Positions 35,467-44,687 of a stretch of DNA of 64,000 nt are shown here, piece by piece (within the stretch, counting starts at the first letter, position 1; every line of letters starts with the position of its first letter). The position numbers and the translations under genes were made by a program. The stretch spans positions 62,001-126,000 of the forward strand of contig JAPUDO010000074.1 in NCBI GenBank assembly GCA_027493055.1. The letters run 5' to 3'. The notes below the pieces were generated by a model. That model was not told where the DNA came from. It was given only the letters and a program-made list of their open reading frames with translations, and searched no databases. This stretch comes from Niabella sp. GTDB taxonomy: Bacteria; Bacteroidota; Bacteroidia; Chitinophagales; Chitinophagaceae.

Positions 35467-37170
35467 TCAGCGAACTAATGATCTCCTGTTGTAAACGGTT
35501 ATCTGCAAAATGATTGCCAGCAGGTACACCATTAAGGCGCCTATCATATTCAGCCATAAAAAGCCCAGGCTGATGGCATCATATTCGTTAAGAATAAATA
35601 AGGCGATGATCACAATTTCTGTAATTACCGCGGCTGCAAACACCGCGTTGCCTTTTACTTTTTTACCGTAAAAAGCTACCAGGAACACACCAAGTATGGT
35701 ACCGTAAAATAAAGACCCTAATATGTTCACTACTTCAATAAGGCTGCTGCTCCAGTTAGATACAAACATGGCTACACCTATACAAAACAGGCTCCATACA
35801 ACAGTATAGATCCTGGAATAGCTATAATCACCACGTGTGGCCCTGGTAAAATATTTTTTGTGAATATCAATAACAGTGCTCGATGCCAGTGAGTTTACTG
35901 CCGCAGCAATACTGCCCCAGCTGGCAAGGAAAATCACTGCAATGATCAGCCCCACTAACCCTTCCGGTAAATAATCAATCACAAACCGCAGAAAGATATA
36001 ATTAGTATCGTTATCACTGCCGCCATTCTCTTTTACTAACTGCCTGATGCCTGTCCGTATCATATGCACGCTGTCCTGTAATTGCGATAGCTGCGCAAAC
36101 ATTTCATCGTTATTACCCTCCTTTGTATAATTGCTTAATACAGACAATTTCTTTTCATCAATAGCAGAAAGCTGCTGCTGAAGCACATCCAGCTGATCCT
36201 TGTGCTGAGATTTTTCAAGCCTTGTTATTTCATACTGGTTAAAAAAGACCGGCGCTTTATGAAACTGGTAAAAGGCAAATACCAAAACGCCTAACAGCAG
36301 GATAAGGAACTGCATCGGTACTTTTACAATACCGTTCATCAGCAAACCCGTACGACTTTCCTTTAGGTTCTTTGCTGTTAAATAGCGTCCCACCTGGGAT
36401 TGGTCCGTCCCAAAATAAGAAAGCGCTAAAAAAAAGCCACCTATGATACCGCTGAAAATATTATACCGGTCGCCCCAATCAAAACTGCCGTCTTCAAACC
36501 CTGTTGTAATTACATTAAGCCGGCCCAGCTTTCCTCCCACTGTTAAAGCATCTGTAAAACCGATACCCTCAGGTAATTGAGACACCATATAATAACCGGC
36601 TAAAAACAACGCCAGCATGATAATAAAAAACTGTAGCTGCTGGGTATAAGCCACTGATCTGGCACCACCGGTAACAGTGTATATAATTAGAAGCCCGCCC
36701 ATTAAAAGATTGGTAAGGTAAATATTCCAGCCAAACAGCACAGACAATATGAGAGAAGGAGCAAAAATGCTGATACCTGTTGACAGACCTCTTTGCAATA
36801 AAAACAGCAGGGATGTAAAAGTTCTTGTTTTTGCATCGAACCTGTTCTCCAGGTATTCGTAGGCTGTATATACTTTCAGCCTGCTGAAAACCGGTGCAAA
36901 AGAAATGCAAATAACAATAGCTGCCAATGGCAATCCGAAATAATACTGCACAAAGCGCATCCCATCCGTATAAGCCTGGCCAGGCGCGGCTAAAAACGTA
37001 ACCGCGCTTGCCTGTGTGCCCATGATGCTCAGCAAAATAATATACCAGGGCATACTCCTGTTAGACAGGAAGTAGCCCTCCAGGTCTTTGCTGCCACGGC
37101 TTTTGTACACCCCATATAAAATAATGAGTACAAGTGTACCTGCAAGCACTATCCAATCAAAAGGCCTCAT
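35467..37170 (-). CDS. Sodium:solute symporter (SSS family), with cytoplasmic-like insert
   Basis: 567 residues. Early helices have LSIMGTQASAVTFLAAPGQAY, the unwound TM1 region of SSS transporters, and YFGTDQSQVGRYL and ASWGSIAAAVNSLASSTVID follow (TM8 cation-site serines). Between residues about 300 and 395 there is an unusual hydrophilic, coiled-coil-like insert (LDVLQQQLSAIDEKKLSVLS). This transporter type imports sugars, sialic acid or similar with Na+. Its ATG overlaps the stop of a 40-codon membrane-peptide gene by 4 bp. Confidence 0.91.
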   Translation of the reverse strand: MRPFDWIVLAGTLVLIILYGVYKSRGSKDLEGYFLSNRSMPWYIILLSIMGTQASAVTFLAAPGQAYTDGMRFVQYYFGLPLAAIVICISFAPVFSRLKVYTAYEYLENRFDAKTRTFTSLLFLLQRGLSTGISIFAPSLILSVLFGWNIYLTNLLMGGLLIIYTVTGGARSVAYTQQLQFFIIMLALFLAGYYMVSQLPEGIGFTDALTVGGKLGRLNVITTGFEDGSFDWGDRYNIFSGIIGGFFLALSYFGTDQSQVGRYLTAKNLKESRTGLLMNGIVKVPMQFLILLLGVLVFAFYQFHKAPVFFNQYEITRLEKSQHKDQLDVLQQQLSAIDEKKLSVLSNYTKEGNNDEMFAQLSQLQDSVHMIRTGIRQLVKENGGSDNDTNYIFLRFVIDYLPEGLVGLIIAVIFLASWGSIAAAVNSLASSTVIDIHKKYFTRATRGDYSYSRIYTVVWSLFCIGVAMFVSNWSSSLIEVVNILGSLFYGTILGVFLVAFYGKKVKGNAVFAAAVITEIVIIALFILNEYDAISLGFLWLNMIGALMVYLLAIILQITVYNRRSLVR

Positions 37171-37289
37171 GAAAACTTTTTAGTCAAATAGTAAAAAAAA
37201 AGAATCAATGCCGCCAGTATCAGCACTACCAGCACATACCATATATTCCATGAACTGAACAAAGGCGGTTTATCATCGTTATCATACAT
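37167..37289 (-). CDS. 40-residue single-pass membrane peptide
   Basis: A short frame from ATG at 37289: acidic N-terminus (MYDNDDKPPLFSSWNIW), one hydrophobic helix of about 20 residues (YVLVVLILAALILFFYY) and a basic end (LTKKFS). Its TGA overlaps the ATG of the SSS gene (ATGA), a strong sign of real, coupled translation. No family recognised. It may be a small subunit or stabiliser of the symporter. Confidence 0.7.
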   Translation of the reverse strand: MYDNDDKPPLFSSWNIWYVLVVLILAALILFFYYLTKKFS

Positions 37290-37292
37290 AGC

Positions 37293-37472
37293 TTATCGTT
37301 TTGCGCGAATACTGTTGAGAAAAACAATACCTAAACCAATAATCAGGCCCAGCATCAGGCCCAACCTCACTTTTTTGATCAGCGTACCAATTACCAGCCC
37401 AATTACAATCGCTACAAAAAAGGCCATTTCTCCCCGCCGTATATCAATAAAGGGTTTTTTATTATTGCTCAT
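37293..37472 (-). CDS. 59-residue two-helix membrane protein
   Basis: Frame from ATG at 37472 to TAA at 37293: basic N-terminus (MSNNKKPFIDIRRGE), then helices AFFVAIVIGLVIGTLI and LGLMLGLIIGLGIVFL separated by KKVR, ending NSIRAKR. It stops 3 bp before the 40-residue peptide gene, making a three-gene unit with the SSS transporter. No family recognised; the positive charges predict N-in topology. Confidence 0.65.
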   Translation of the reverse strand: MSNNKKPFIDIRRGEMAFFVAIVIGLVIGTLIKKVRLGLMLGLIIGLGIVFLNSIRAKR

Positions 37473-37770
37473 TTTATATTTTCGAACTTGTTTAAACTTT
37501 TAATTTTCTCCCGGGAATAAGTCCTTCGTCATTTCGCATCCCGCTTTGCGGGAGGAGAAGTACCAACGTACAGTTGAATTGCGATACTAACAGGCTTTTC
37601 GTTGAGGCTTCTCCGCTTCACTACGAAGCGACGATTGTTTTGTTTCTCCATTAAGTTTAAACAAGCTCTTCTTTTAACCTGTCATATCAAAGTCTCGCAC
37701 CCAACCTGCACTCACAAAGTATTTTACGGAACTTATAGCTCAACCACTTTTCAACTTACCAACCTATCAA
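37473..37770. other. Spacer between the PIG-L gene and the small-protein/SSS unit
   Basis: 298 bp. Contains TCCCGC-TTT-GCGGGA near 37549 and CGCTTCACTACGAAGCG near 37616, two short stem-loops, and two occurrences of GTTTAAAC (near 37490 and 37655). They look like decayed dispersed repeats; no gene is supported. Confidence 0.45.
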
Positions 37771-40251
37771 CTAATCTTTATTCAATGCAATCAGGTTCGC
37801 CATCAGCTTCATAGCGCCCGGTACAGCCGCAGGCAGCTCCCTGAAAAATACTAGTCCGGTGTAGGTAAAATACCCTTTACCATATTTGGCAACTATCAAG
37901 CTGCCTTCATCTGCCCTTTCTCCAGGATCAGCCATCGATAACAGGGGTTGAAAATGACTATCCCAGTTGCCGGCATGGTAAATGCTACGCTCCTGTATCC
38001 AATGTTCAAAATCCTTACCGGTAATTTTATTAGGAAAGTTAAATACTTTATGAGAAGCATCAAGGATAGTTACTTTGGCTCCTTCATCAGTAATGCGGTT
38101 ACGGGTAATATTAAAATCATAAGGTCCTATCCTGGATCTCACTGTTCCTATATTATTGCTTGTGTTATACTGAACAATAAGATTACCACCTTCTTTTACA
38201 TACGCCATCAGCTCATCGTAAAACTCATCCATCCATTCGTTGGTATTATAAGCGCGCACTCCGGTGATGATGGCATCAAAACTTTTCAGGTTGCTCACAG
38301 GTAAGGTTGTTTTATCAAGAAGGGTAACATCATATCCCATACGTTCCAGTATCAGGCCTACCTTGTCTCCTGCTCCCGGTATATAGCCAATTTTTCTGCC
38401 AGCCGTTTTCAGGTCAATGTTCAGCGCAGTAATAAAATCAGGATAAAAATACCTGATCACCGGTATATGATCATAAGCAATGCTTCGCAAAGCCAGGTGA
38501 TAACCAATAGTATCTTTAGGTTCTTTTTTATTGGCATAGGCGGTTACCGTATACACTTCTTCGGGCTTATGGTCATCAGTCACTTCAAAGTCAAAAGCTT
38601 TTGTCTTACCATTAGCCAGCTGAACAGCCTGAGCCTGCACGCCCGAATAATCAATGCCTGTAAGACCTGCAGTAATATTCCCGTCAATAGCAGTATAAGC
38701 ATGAAGCTGCGTTTGCACCTTCTGTGTACGGTTATTGTCTTTATTAAATATCAATATATTGGGATACGCCGTTAACGTAGCTTGTGGAACTACCGGCAAA
38801 GGCTGATACACTTCGCCCTTCACAGGGTCTGTGTAACGGTATCTTACGGGTCTTTCAAAAACAAAGTCCTGGCCGGCTACGGTTATGAGCAGTTTTACCG
38901 TGTATGCCGCCTGTACGTCGGGCACTCCTATCAGCTGTTGATCCGGTACATCAAACAAGCCCTCTTCCATTCTTTCCTTCAGCCAGTAAGGCTGCGTTAT
39001 TTCTTTGTTTAACGAAACAGGGAGCTTTTTATCGAACGTAAAGTTTTTATTCTTTTCAAGCGTCTTATTTACATCTTCCGCAATATCATCAATAAAGAAT
39101 TTCTTAATCACCGCATCGGCGCCTAACCGGTTATTTACAATAACATTTACATTAATACCCGTGGTTTGAACGGCAAAAGCCTGGTTAGCGTAAGCATCCA
39201 GGTATAAACCACTGCATTGTGCCACCAGCTGCTGTACTGCTTCTTTTTTCCTGTTGATCCAGTAATGATCGCCTGCTTTATCCATCATTTTGTACAGCGC
39301 TGCTAAAGCAGGTACCGATTTTTGCGGTGCTGCTGCATCAAACCTGTTTTCAATATCCGTAATGGCCTTTTGAAAGGCCGCTCCGGTTTTACCAATCCTG
39401 CTCCAGCTCACATCTACACCATCTAATAAATCTTGCTGAGGAGCATTGCCACCAATTGTCCTGAAATACTCATAACTGTCCCCTCTTGTGGCTGCCGAAC
39501 CAAAGCCCTGCGATTTATGCTGACTGCGGCTTTGGGCAGCTATCTCTCCGTAACTTTTTCCCAGCAAACTGTTATAGCCTCCTACATTGATGTTAAACTG
39601 TGACGGATCGGTAGTATTATTACCGCCAAAATTGAAGGTATTCCACAGGATTCTTTTTGCCTGCCAGGGTTTTACATATTTTAATTGTGCCGGAAACTGC
39701 TTAGGATCGGCAGCGGCTTTAAAAGCTTCTTCTGCCAGTATAGCGCTTGCTGTATGATGTCCGTGGCCTCCTTCTCCGGTTGTGGGGAACCTGGTAATAA
39801 TCACATCAGGCTGAAATTTGCGTATCACCCAAACCACATCTGCCAGCACTTTGTCCTTTTTCCATTTGGTAAAGGTTTCTTCTGGATTTTTTGAATAGCC
39901 AAAATCATAAGCCCTGGTAAAAAACTGCTCACCGCCATCAATACGGCGCGCGGCTAACAGCTCCTGCGTACGGATCAGGCCCAGCTCCACGCCCTGTTCA
40001 TCTCCTATAAGATTTTGCCCCCCATCGCCACGCGTTAAAGACAGGTAGCCGGTGCGGTACAATTTATCATTGGCCAGGTAAGTAATCAAACGTGTATTCT
40101 CATCATCGGGGTGCGCAGCTATATACAGTACCGAACCTAATACGTTCAGTTTTTTTATATCCTGCAAAATCTGCGAAGCCGTTAATGACTGAGCCTTTGC
40201 TGTAACAACAATAAATAATAAAGCAATATGCGTAAGAAACCGGATCTTCAT
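37771..40251 (-). CDS. PIG-L-family deacetylase with C-terminal amidotransferase-like domain
   Basis: 826 residues with a signal peptide ending VVTAKAQ. The N-terminal 280 residues form an LmbE/PIG-L domain: YIAAHPDDENTRLITYLA (zinc AHPDD motif) and GHGHHTASAILAEEA (third zinc ligand His). The middle is beta-rich. The last 200 residues (GYIPGAGDKVGLILERMGYD and SFDAIITGVRAYN) resemble a class I glutamine-amidotransferase-like fold, without an obvious catalytic Cys. Presumed role: periplasmic de-N-acetylation of an amino sugar, with uptake by the SSS transporter encoded downstream on the same strand (inference from synteny). Confidence 0.85.
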   Translation of the reverse strand: MKIRFLTHIALLFIVVTAKAQSLTASQILQDIKKLNVLGSVLYIAAHPDDENTRLITYLANDKLYRTGYLSLTRGDGGQNLIGDEQGVELGLIRTQELLAARRIDGGEQFFTRAYDFGYSKNPEETFTKWKKDKVLADVVWVIRKFQPDVIITRFPTTGEGGHGHHTASAILAEEAFKAAADPKQFPAQLKYVKPWQAKRILWNTFNFGGNNTTDPSQFNINVGGYNSLLGKSYGEIAAQSRSQHKSQGFGSAATRGDSYEYFRTIGGNAPQQDLLDGVDVSWSRIGKTGAAFQKAITDIENRFDAAAPQKSVPALAALYKMMDKAGDHYWINRKKEAVQQLVAQCSGLYLDAYANQAFAVQTTGINVNVIVNNRLGADAVIKKFFIDDIAEDVNKTLEKNKNFTFDKKLPVSLNKEITQPYWLKERMEEGLFDVPDQQLIGVPDVQAAYTVKLLITVAGQDFVFERPVRYRYTDPVKGEVYQPLPVVPQATLTAYPNILIFNKDNNRTQKVQTQLHAYTAIDGNITAGLTGIDYSGVQAQAVQLANGKTKAFDFEVTDDHKPEEVYTVTAYANKKEPKDTIGYHLALRSIAYDHIPVIRYFYPDFITALNIDLKTAGRKIGYIPGAGDKVGLILERMGYDVTLLDKTTLPVSNLKSFDAIITGVRAYNTNEWMDEFYDELMAYVKEGGNLIVQYNTSNNIGTVRSRIGPYDFNITRNRITDEGAKVTILDASHKVFNFPNKITGKDFEHWIQERSIYHAGNWDSHFQPLLSMADPGERADEGSLIVAKYGKGYFTYTGLVFFRELPAAVPGAMKLMANLIALNKD

Positions 40252-40320
40252 CTCACGAAAATAAAAGAAAACTCCTAAGCGTTCCCAATTTTCAGGTGTA
40301 TAAATATTTTTCGGATTTTA

Positions 40321-40344
40321 GCCGTTGGTTAAAAAACCAACAGC
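40321..40344. other. Hairpin between LOG and PIG-L genes
   Basis: GTTGGTT-AAAA-AACCAAC, extendable to about 10 bp with one wobble. It lies 89 bp downstream of the LOG stop on the minus strand. There is no T-run in the direction of transcription, so it may be an mRNA end structure rather than a classical terminator. Confidence 0.4.
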
Positions 40345-40432
40345 CGCAGAGCTGCCACCAATAATATCAAGAAAGAGGTCTCACCCATCTCTTTTCCGGG
40401 CGATAGCCTTTTGAACCTGGCTTTCGATTATT

Positions 40433-40984
40433 TTAACCTTCACTCAACTCAGGCAGCAGCACCAGCTCCTCCACCGTTTTCACCACTGTAATATTCCTCA
40501 TAGGGTTTTCATATAAAAACCCATTATATAACATAGTTTGTATATGCAACAGCAAATGGTCGTAAAAACCATTGATATTAATTATATAGATAGGTTTATC
40601 GTGAATAGAAAGGTTGTTCCAGGTGATCATTTCAAACAGTTCATCCAAAGTACCGTAGCCTCCCGGCAAAATAGCCGCTGCATCGCACAGCTCATACATT
40701 TTCATTTTCCGCACATGCATATTTTCCACCACCAGTAATTCCGTTAATCCCTTATGCGAGCGTTCCCTGGAATCCAGTATCCGGGGAATAACACCGGTAA
40801 CTGTTCCCCCGCTATCCATTACGGCATTTGCTACAGCGCCCATCAGCCCAACATTCCCCCCGCCATATACCAGCTTTATGCTTTTGGACGCCATCCAAAG
40901 CCCCAGGCGTTTCGCCTCCTGAACAAACACTTCCTCTTTTCCGTTCTGCGAGCCGCAAAACACGGCCATACTCTTTATTGGCAT
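40433..40984 (-). CDS. LOG/TIGR00730-family nucleoside-5'-monophosphate phosphoribohydrolase
   Basis: 183 residues from the ATG at 40984; an upstream in-frame ATG at 41083 would add a basic non-conserved leader. Seen: MAVFCGSQNG, VYGGGNVGLMGAVANAV and the active-site PGGYGTLDELFE (PGGxGTxxE). Family members release nucleobase from nucleoside monophosphates; plant and some bacterial members activate cytokinins. In bacteria the usual physiological role is nucleotide salvage or clean-up. Confidence 0.9.
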   Translation of the reverse strand: MPIKSMAVFCGSQNGKEEVFVQEAKRLGLWMASKSIKLVYGGGNVGLMGAVANAVMDSGGTVTGVIPRILDSRERSHKGLTELLVVENMHVRKMKMYELCDAAAILPGGYGTLDELFEMITWNNLSIHDKPIYIININGFYDHLLLHIQTMLYNGFLYENPMRNITVVKTVEELVLLPELSEG

Positions 40985-41140
40985 GAGATTGTAAATTTTT
41001 ATGCTTCTTCTAATTCTACAGGCAGACCTGCAAGGTTTTAAAAACCTTATATGTCTGCGATTTTTTTTACAAAAGAGCAGCAATTTTACCTATCTTCAAA
41101 AATTAAATTGCAAATCCCATTAAACTAATTAACATATAAT

Positions 41141-42616
41141 ATGTCTGCAGGTTTTTTATTTTCAATAGTCATTGCTTATTTTCTTTTATTGCTGGCAGTA
41201 GCTTGGAGAACCAGCAAGAACAGTAACAACGAATCTTTTTTTATAGGGAACCGGAGCAGCAACTGGATGCTGGTGGCTTTTGGTATGATAGGCACATCGC
41301 TGAGCGGCGTAACTTTTGTGAGCGTGCCCGGAGCCGTGGGCGCTACCCAGTTTGGATATATGCAGATTGTTCTCGGGTATATGATCGGCTATTTGTCCAT
41401 TGCCTATATATTATTACCCCTCTACTACCGGCTAAAGCTCACTTCCATCTATGGATATTTAAAAACGCGGATGGGAATGCTGTCTTACAAAACCGGGGCA
41501 TGGTTTTTTATCATTAGTCGCCTTGTAGGTGCAACAGCCAGGCTGTACCTGGTTGTAAATATCTTACAGGCTACTATACTCGACAGCTTCGGCATCCCGT
41601 TCTGGGTGTCAACCCTTATCATCCTGCTCATGATCATTTTATACACTTTTGAAGGAGGTGTAAAAACAATTGTATGGACAGATACCCTGCAAACTACCGG
41701 TATGCTGCTTGGGCTTATTGTTTGCACCATCTACCTGCTGCAACGCATGGACCTGAACATTGCCGAAAGCCTTGAAGCCATGCGCAGCGCCAGTCTTTCA
41801 AAAATCTTCAATACCGACGTAAATGCCAAAGGCTATTTTATTAAACAAATACTGGCAGGTGCTTTTATCACCTTAAGCATGACCGGTATTGACCAGGAAA
41901 TGATGCAGAAAAGCATTTCTGTGAGCCGGTTAAAGGATTCTCAAAAAAATATGGTTTCACTGGCTTTTATCATGGTAGTGGTTATTGGCCTGTTTTTATA
42001 TTTAGGCGGACTATTGCACCTGTTTGCAGCGCAGGAGAATATTGCAGCCTCCGGTGATGCTTTATTCCCCACGGTAGCCGTGGAGCACATGCCACCCGTA
42101 ATTGCCGTCATATTTATTGTTGCGCTTATATCAGCCCTGTTCCCCAGCGCTGACGGGGCTATGACCGCCCTTACCTCCTCTTTCTGTATTGATATTGCGG
42201 GGCTGAACAGGCGCACCGATATGGATGAGAAGCGTAAGAAAAGATTCAGGCAAACAGTACATCTTATTGTAGCCACTGCATTTTTATTGCTGGTGCTTAT
42301 CTTTAAATGGATAGACAGCAAAAGTATGATTGATACTATTCTGCGCCTGGCAGGTTATACTTACGGGCCGCTGTTAGGTTTGTTTGCTTTTGGTATATTT
42401 ATAAAACGCAGGCCCAGCGATAAACTGGTACCTTTTGTTTGCTTTATTGCCCCGGTACTCTGCTTTTTGATTGATGAAAACCAGGAAGCGCTGTTTGGCG
42501 ATTTTAAAATAGGGTTAGAGCTGATTATCATTAATGCCCTGTTTACGTTCATTGGCCTGTTCCTTATTTCCAAACCGGTAACCGCAGCAGAATTAGAGCA
42601 GGATAGTGTGCATTAA
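41141..42616 (+). CDS. Sodium:solute symporter (SSS family)
   Basis: 491 residues, 13 predicted hydrophobic segments. Seen: FFIGNRSSNWMLVAFGMIGT then SGVTFVSVPGAVG in TM1, TLSMTGIDQEMMQKSIS and SALFPSADGAMTALTSSFCID near the TM8 site. It belongs to the same superfamily as the 35467 gene but lacks the long coiled insert. It is divergent from the LOG gene. The region downstream is a 398-bp repeat-like spacer, so it is probably monocistronic. Confidence 0.92.
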   Translation: MSAGFLFSIVIAYFLLLLAVAWRTSKNSNNESFFIGNRSSNWMLVAFGMIGTSLSGVTFVSVPGAVGATQFGYMQIVLGYMIGYLSIAYILLPLYYRLKLTSIYGYLKTRMGMLSYKTGAWFFIISRLVGATARLYLVVNILQATILDSFGIPFWVSTLIILLMIILYTFEGGVKTIVWTDTLQTTGMLLGLIVCTIYLLQRMDLNIAESLEAMRSASLSKIFNTDVNAKGYFIKQILAGAFITLSMTGIDQEMMQKSISVSRLKDSQKNMVSLAFIMVVVIGLFLYLGGLLHLFAAQENIAASGDALFPTVAVEHMPPVIAVIFIVALISALFPSADGAMTALTSSFCIDIAGLNRRTDMDEKRKKRFRQTVHLIVATAFLLLVLIFKWIDSKSMIDTILRLAGYTYGPLLGLFAFGIFIKRRPSDKLVPFVCFIAPVLCFLIDENQEALFGDFKIGLELIIINALFTFIGLFLISKPVTAAELEQDSVH

Positions 42617-43014
42617 AAGTCAGAAAGTCCGGAAGTCGGAAAGTCCGAAGACGGAGGTTGGAGGTCAGAAGACAAAAATTTAAAAGTTGAAGGTTTAAAG
42701 TTGTGAAGATGGTTGAATGCGGTTGAATAGTTGTTTAAAGATTAACAAGAAAGCAAAAAAGGGTTATCAAACAGGGAATATAGAAACTCTATACTACCGG
42801 CCGAAAGTCAAAAGTTGGATGCAGGAAGCTTGAACCGGGAACCGGGAACCTGAAACTTTGAACATGGAACATGGAACAAGCATCCAGTAACTGGTAACCG
42901 GCATGATGTAAGATGTACGGTATACAATGTACGATAAGAAAGTTGAACGCCTGGAGCTAAAAGCATTAAGCCTTATGCCTTCGGCCTTTAGCTTGTAACC
43001 AGCATTTATAAACT
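42617..43014. repeat. Low-complexity, repeat-like spacer
   Basis: 398 bp without a gene. Made of words such as AAAGTCCGGAAGTCGGAAAG, GGAACATGGAACA, GAACCGGGAACCGGGAACC, ATGTACGGTATACAATGTACG, and near the end AAAGCATTAAGCCTTATGCC and TTCGGCCTTTAGC. The same vocabulary occurs at 5637-5715, 8610-8660, 34128-34165 and 62460-62710. Part must act as leader of the methyltransferase gene. Confidence 0.55.
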
Positions 43015-43647
43015 ATGGACTATGAACTATTAACGCAGTTTTCAGATCAATATACTTCAAAAGAAGGTGCATTACTGGCAGAAATAAATGACTTCACCTA
43101 CCGGCACCATGCCGAGCCTCACATGCTGAGCGGTCATGTACAGGGACAATTGCTCAACATGTTCAGCCAGATGATCCGTCCCCGCCGTATCCTCGAAATT
43201 GGCACATTTACAGGCTATAGCGCGTTGTGCCTGGCTGAAGGATTAACAGATGACGGGGTGTTACACACTATTGAGTTCAGGGAAGAAACGGCCGCCATTG
43301 CACAGGATTTCTTTAACAGATCGGTACACAAAAACCGGGTTAGGCTGCATACCGGCAACGCAGCCGAAATCATTCCGCAGCTTAGCGAAACCTGGGACCT
43401 GGTATTTATAGATGCAGATAAAGTGGGTTATATTAATTATTTTGAGCTGGTTTTGCCTCAGGTTAGGAAAAATGGCTTTATCTTAGCAGATAATATTTTT
43501 TTTCATGGCGAGGCGCTGAAAGAAAATGCCAAAGGCAAAAGCGCCAAAGCGGTGAAAACGTTTAATGATTTTATTAACCAAAGAACGGATATAGAAAAAG
43601 TGGTGCTGACTGTACGGGACGGGCTTTACCTGATCAGGAAAATATAG
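43015..43647 (+). CDS. SAM-dependent O-methyltransferase (class I)
   Basis: 210 residues. Seen: ILEIGTFTGYSALCLAEGL (SAM-binding motif I), LVFIDADKVGYINYFEL (motif with metal ligand Asp) and FILADNIFFHGEAL (further metal ligands), typical of the cation-dependent caffeoyl-CoA/catechol O-methyltransferase-like family. The small-molecule acceptor is unknown. It is followed 38 bp later by the glucosaminidase gene and may share its transcript. Confidence 0.92.
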   Translation: MDYELLTQFSDQYTSKEGALLAEINDFTYRHHAEPHMLSGHVQGQLLNMFSQMIRPRRILEIGTFTGYSALCLAEGLTDDGVLHTIEFREETAAIAQDFFNRSVHKNRVRLHTGNAAEIIPQLSETWDLVFIDADKVGYINYFELVLPQVRKNGFILADNIFFHGEALKENAKGKSAKAVKTFNDFINQRTDIEKVVLTVRDGLYLIRKI

Positions 43648-43685
43648 CCGCTGCCCGGGTTGGACTCTTTTCAGAATTTTTTACA

Positions 43686-44687
43686 ATGATTCGGAAATTT
43701 ATTGCAGCGTCTGTATTTACTTTTTCATTGCTTGTTGCCAAAGCGCAGACCAACGAAGTAACGGAACAATATATTAAAACTTACAGCGGCATTGCTGTAG
43801 AGGAAATGCATCGTACGGGAGTGCCCGCAGCTATTAAATTAGCCCAGGGCATATTGGAGACCATGTCCGGGCAAAGTCCGCTGGTATTAAAATCAAATAA
43901 TCATTTCGGTATAAAATGCAAACAGGGCTATGACGGGCCTTATGTTTTGCATGATGATGACAGGCCTCAGGAACGCTTTATGAAATATGAAAGTGCCGGC
44001 CAGTCTTACCGTGATCATTCTGATTTTTTGAAAAACCGTTCACGCTATGCTTTTTTATTTGAGCTGGAACCTACAGATTATAAAGGCTGGGCCTATGGCC
44101 TGAAAAAAGCCGGCTATGCTACCAATCCTAAATACCCGCAAATACTCATTAATCTTATTGAAAGATATAATCTTGCTGATTATACCCTCATAGGCCTCGG
44201 CAAATTGGAAATGACGGAGGAGGTAAGATCTTATATGGCGCAAAAAGCTGGCATGCCGGTTCAGGAAAAAGTCATAATAAAAGAAGAAGCTCCCAGCATT
44301 TATCCTGAAGGTGATTTTTTAATTAATAACACCAAAGTGATTTATCTCAAAGCTGGCGCCTCATTAACCGGTATTGCCGGCAAATATAACATCCCGGTGA
44401 ACAGGCTGTATGATATGAATGATTTTAGCGCCATTCCTGATATTGTAAAAAAAGGAACGCTGGTATTCCTGCAGCTAAAAAGAACCACGTCTGACAAACC
44501 CCTTCATGAAGTGCAGGCCGGGGAAAGTATTCATGATATTGCACAGGCTGAAGGCATCAGGTTAGAATCACTTTTAAAGTACAACAACCTTTCCAGGTTC
44601 GATTCACCTGTTATTGGTAGTAAATTAAAATTAAGGGAAGATGCTATTTCCCTGGCCACCACTCATTCAGCTACTTCTAATTTATGA
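43686..44687 (+). CDS. Exported mannosyl-glycoprotein glucosaminidase-type peptidoglycan hydrolase with LysM
   Basis: 333 residues with a signal peptide (FTFSLLVAKAQ). A FlgJ/LytD-like glucosaminidase domain covers about 30-165: IKLAQGILETMSGQSPL with the catalytic Glu, NNHFGIKC, SYRDHSDFLKNRSRY and YATNPKYPQILINLIERY. The C-terminal half contains two LysM-like segments (ITGIAGKYNIPVNRLYDMND-like and HEVQAGESIHDIAQAEGI) for cell-wall binding. Presumed role: periplasmic remodelling of peptidoglycan. It ends in a 4-bp ATGA overlap with hpt, so the two are translationally coupled. Confidence 0.9.
   Translation: MIRKFIAASVFTFSLLVAKAQTNEVTEQYIKTYSGIAVEEMHRTGVPAAIKLAQGILETMSGQSPLVLKSNNHFGIKCKQGYDGPYVLHDDDRPQERFMKYESAGQSYRDHSDFLKNRSRYAFLFELEPTDYKGWAYGLKKAGYATNPKYPQILINLIERYNLADYTLIGLGKLEMTEEVRSYMAQKAGMPVQEKVIIKEEAPSIYPEGDFLINNTKVIYLKAGASLTGIAGKYNIPVNRLYDMNDFSAIPDIVKKGTLVFLQLKRTTSDKPLHEVQAGESIHDIAQAEGIRLESLLKYNNLSRFDSPVIGSKLKLREDAISLATTHSATSNL

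Noticed and set aside
35312..35557. Minus-strand open frame of 81 codons
   Set aside because: It is half dispersed repeat, half the 3' end of the SSS gene in another frame.
42617..43014. CRISPR-like array
   Set aside because: The repeated words vary in length and have no regular repeat-spacer spacing; no cas genes nearby.
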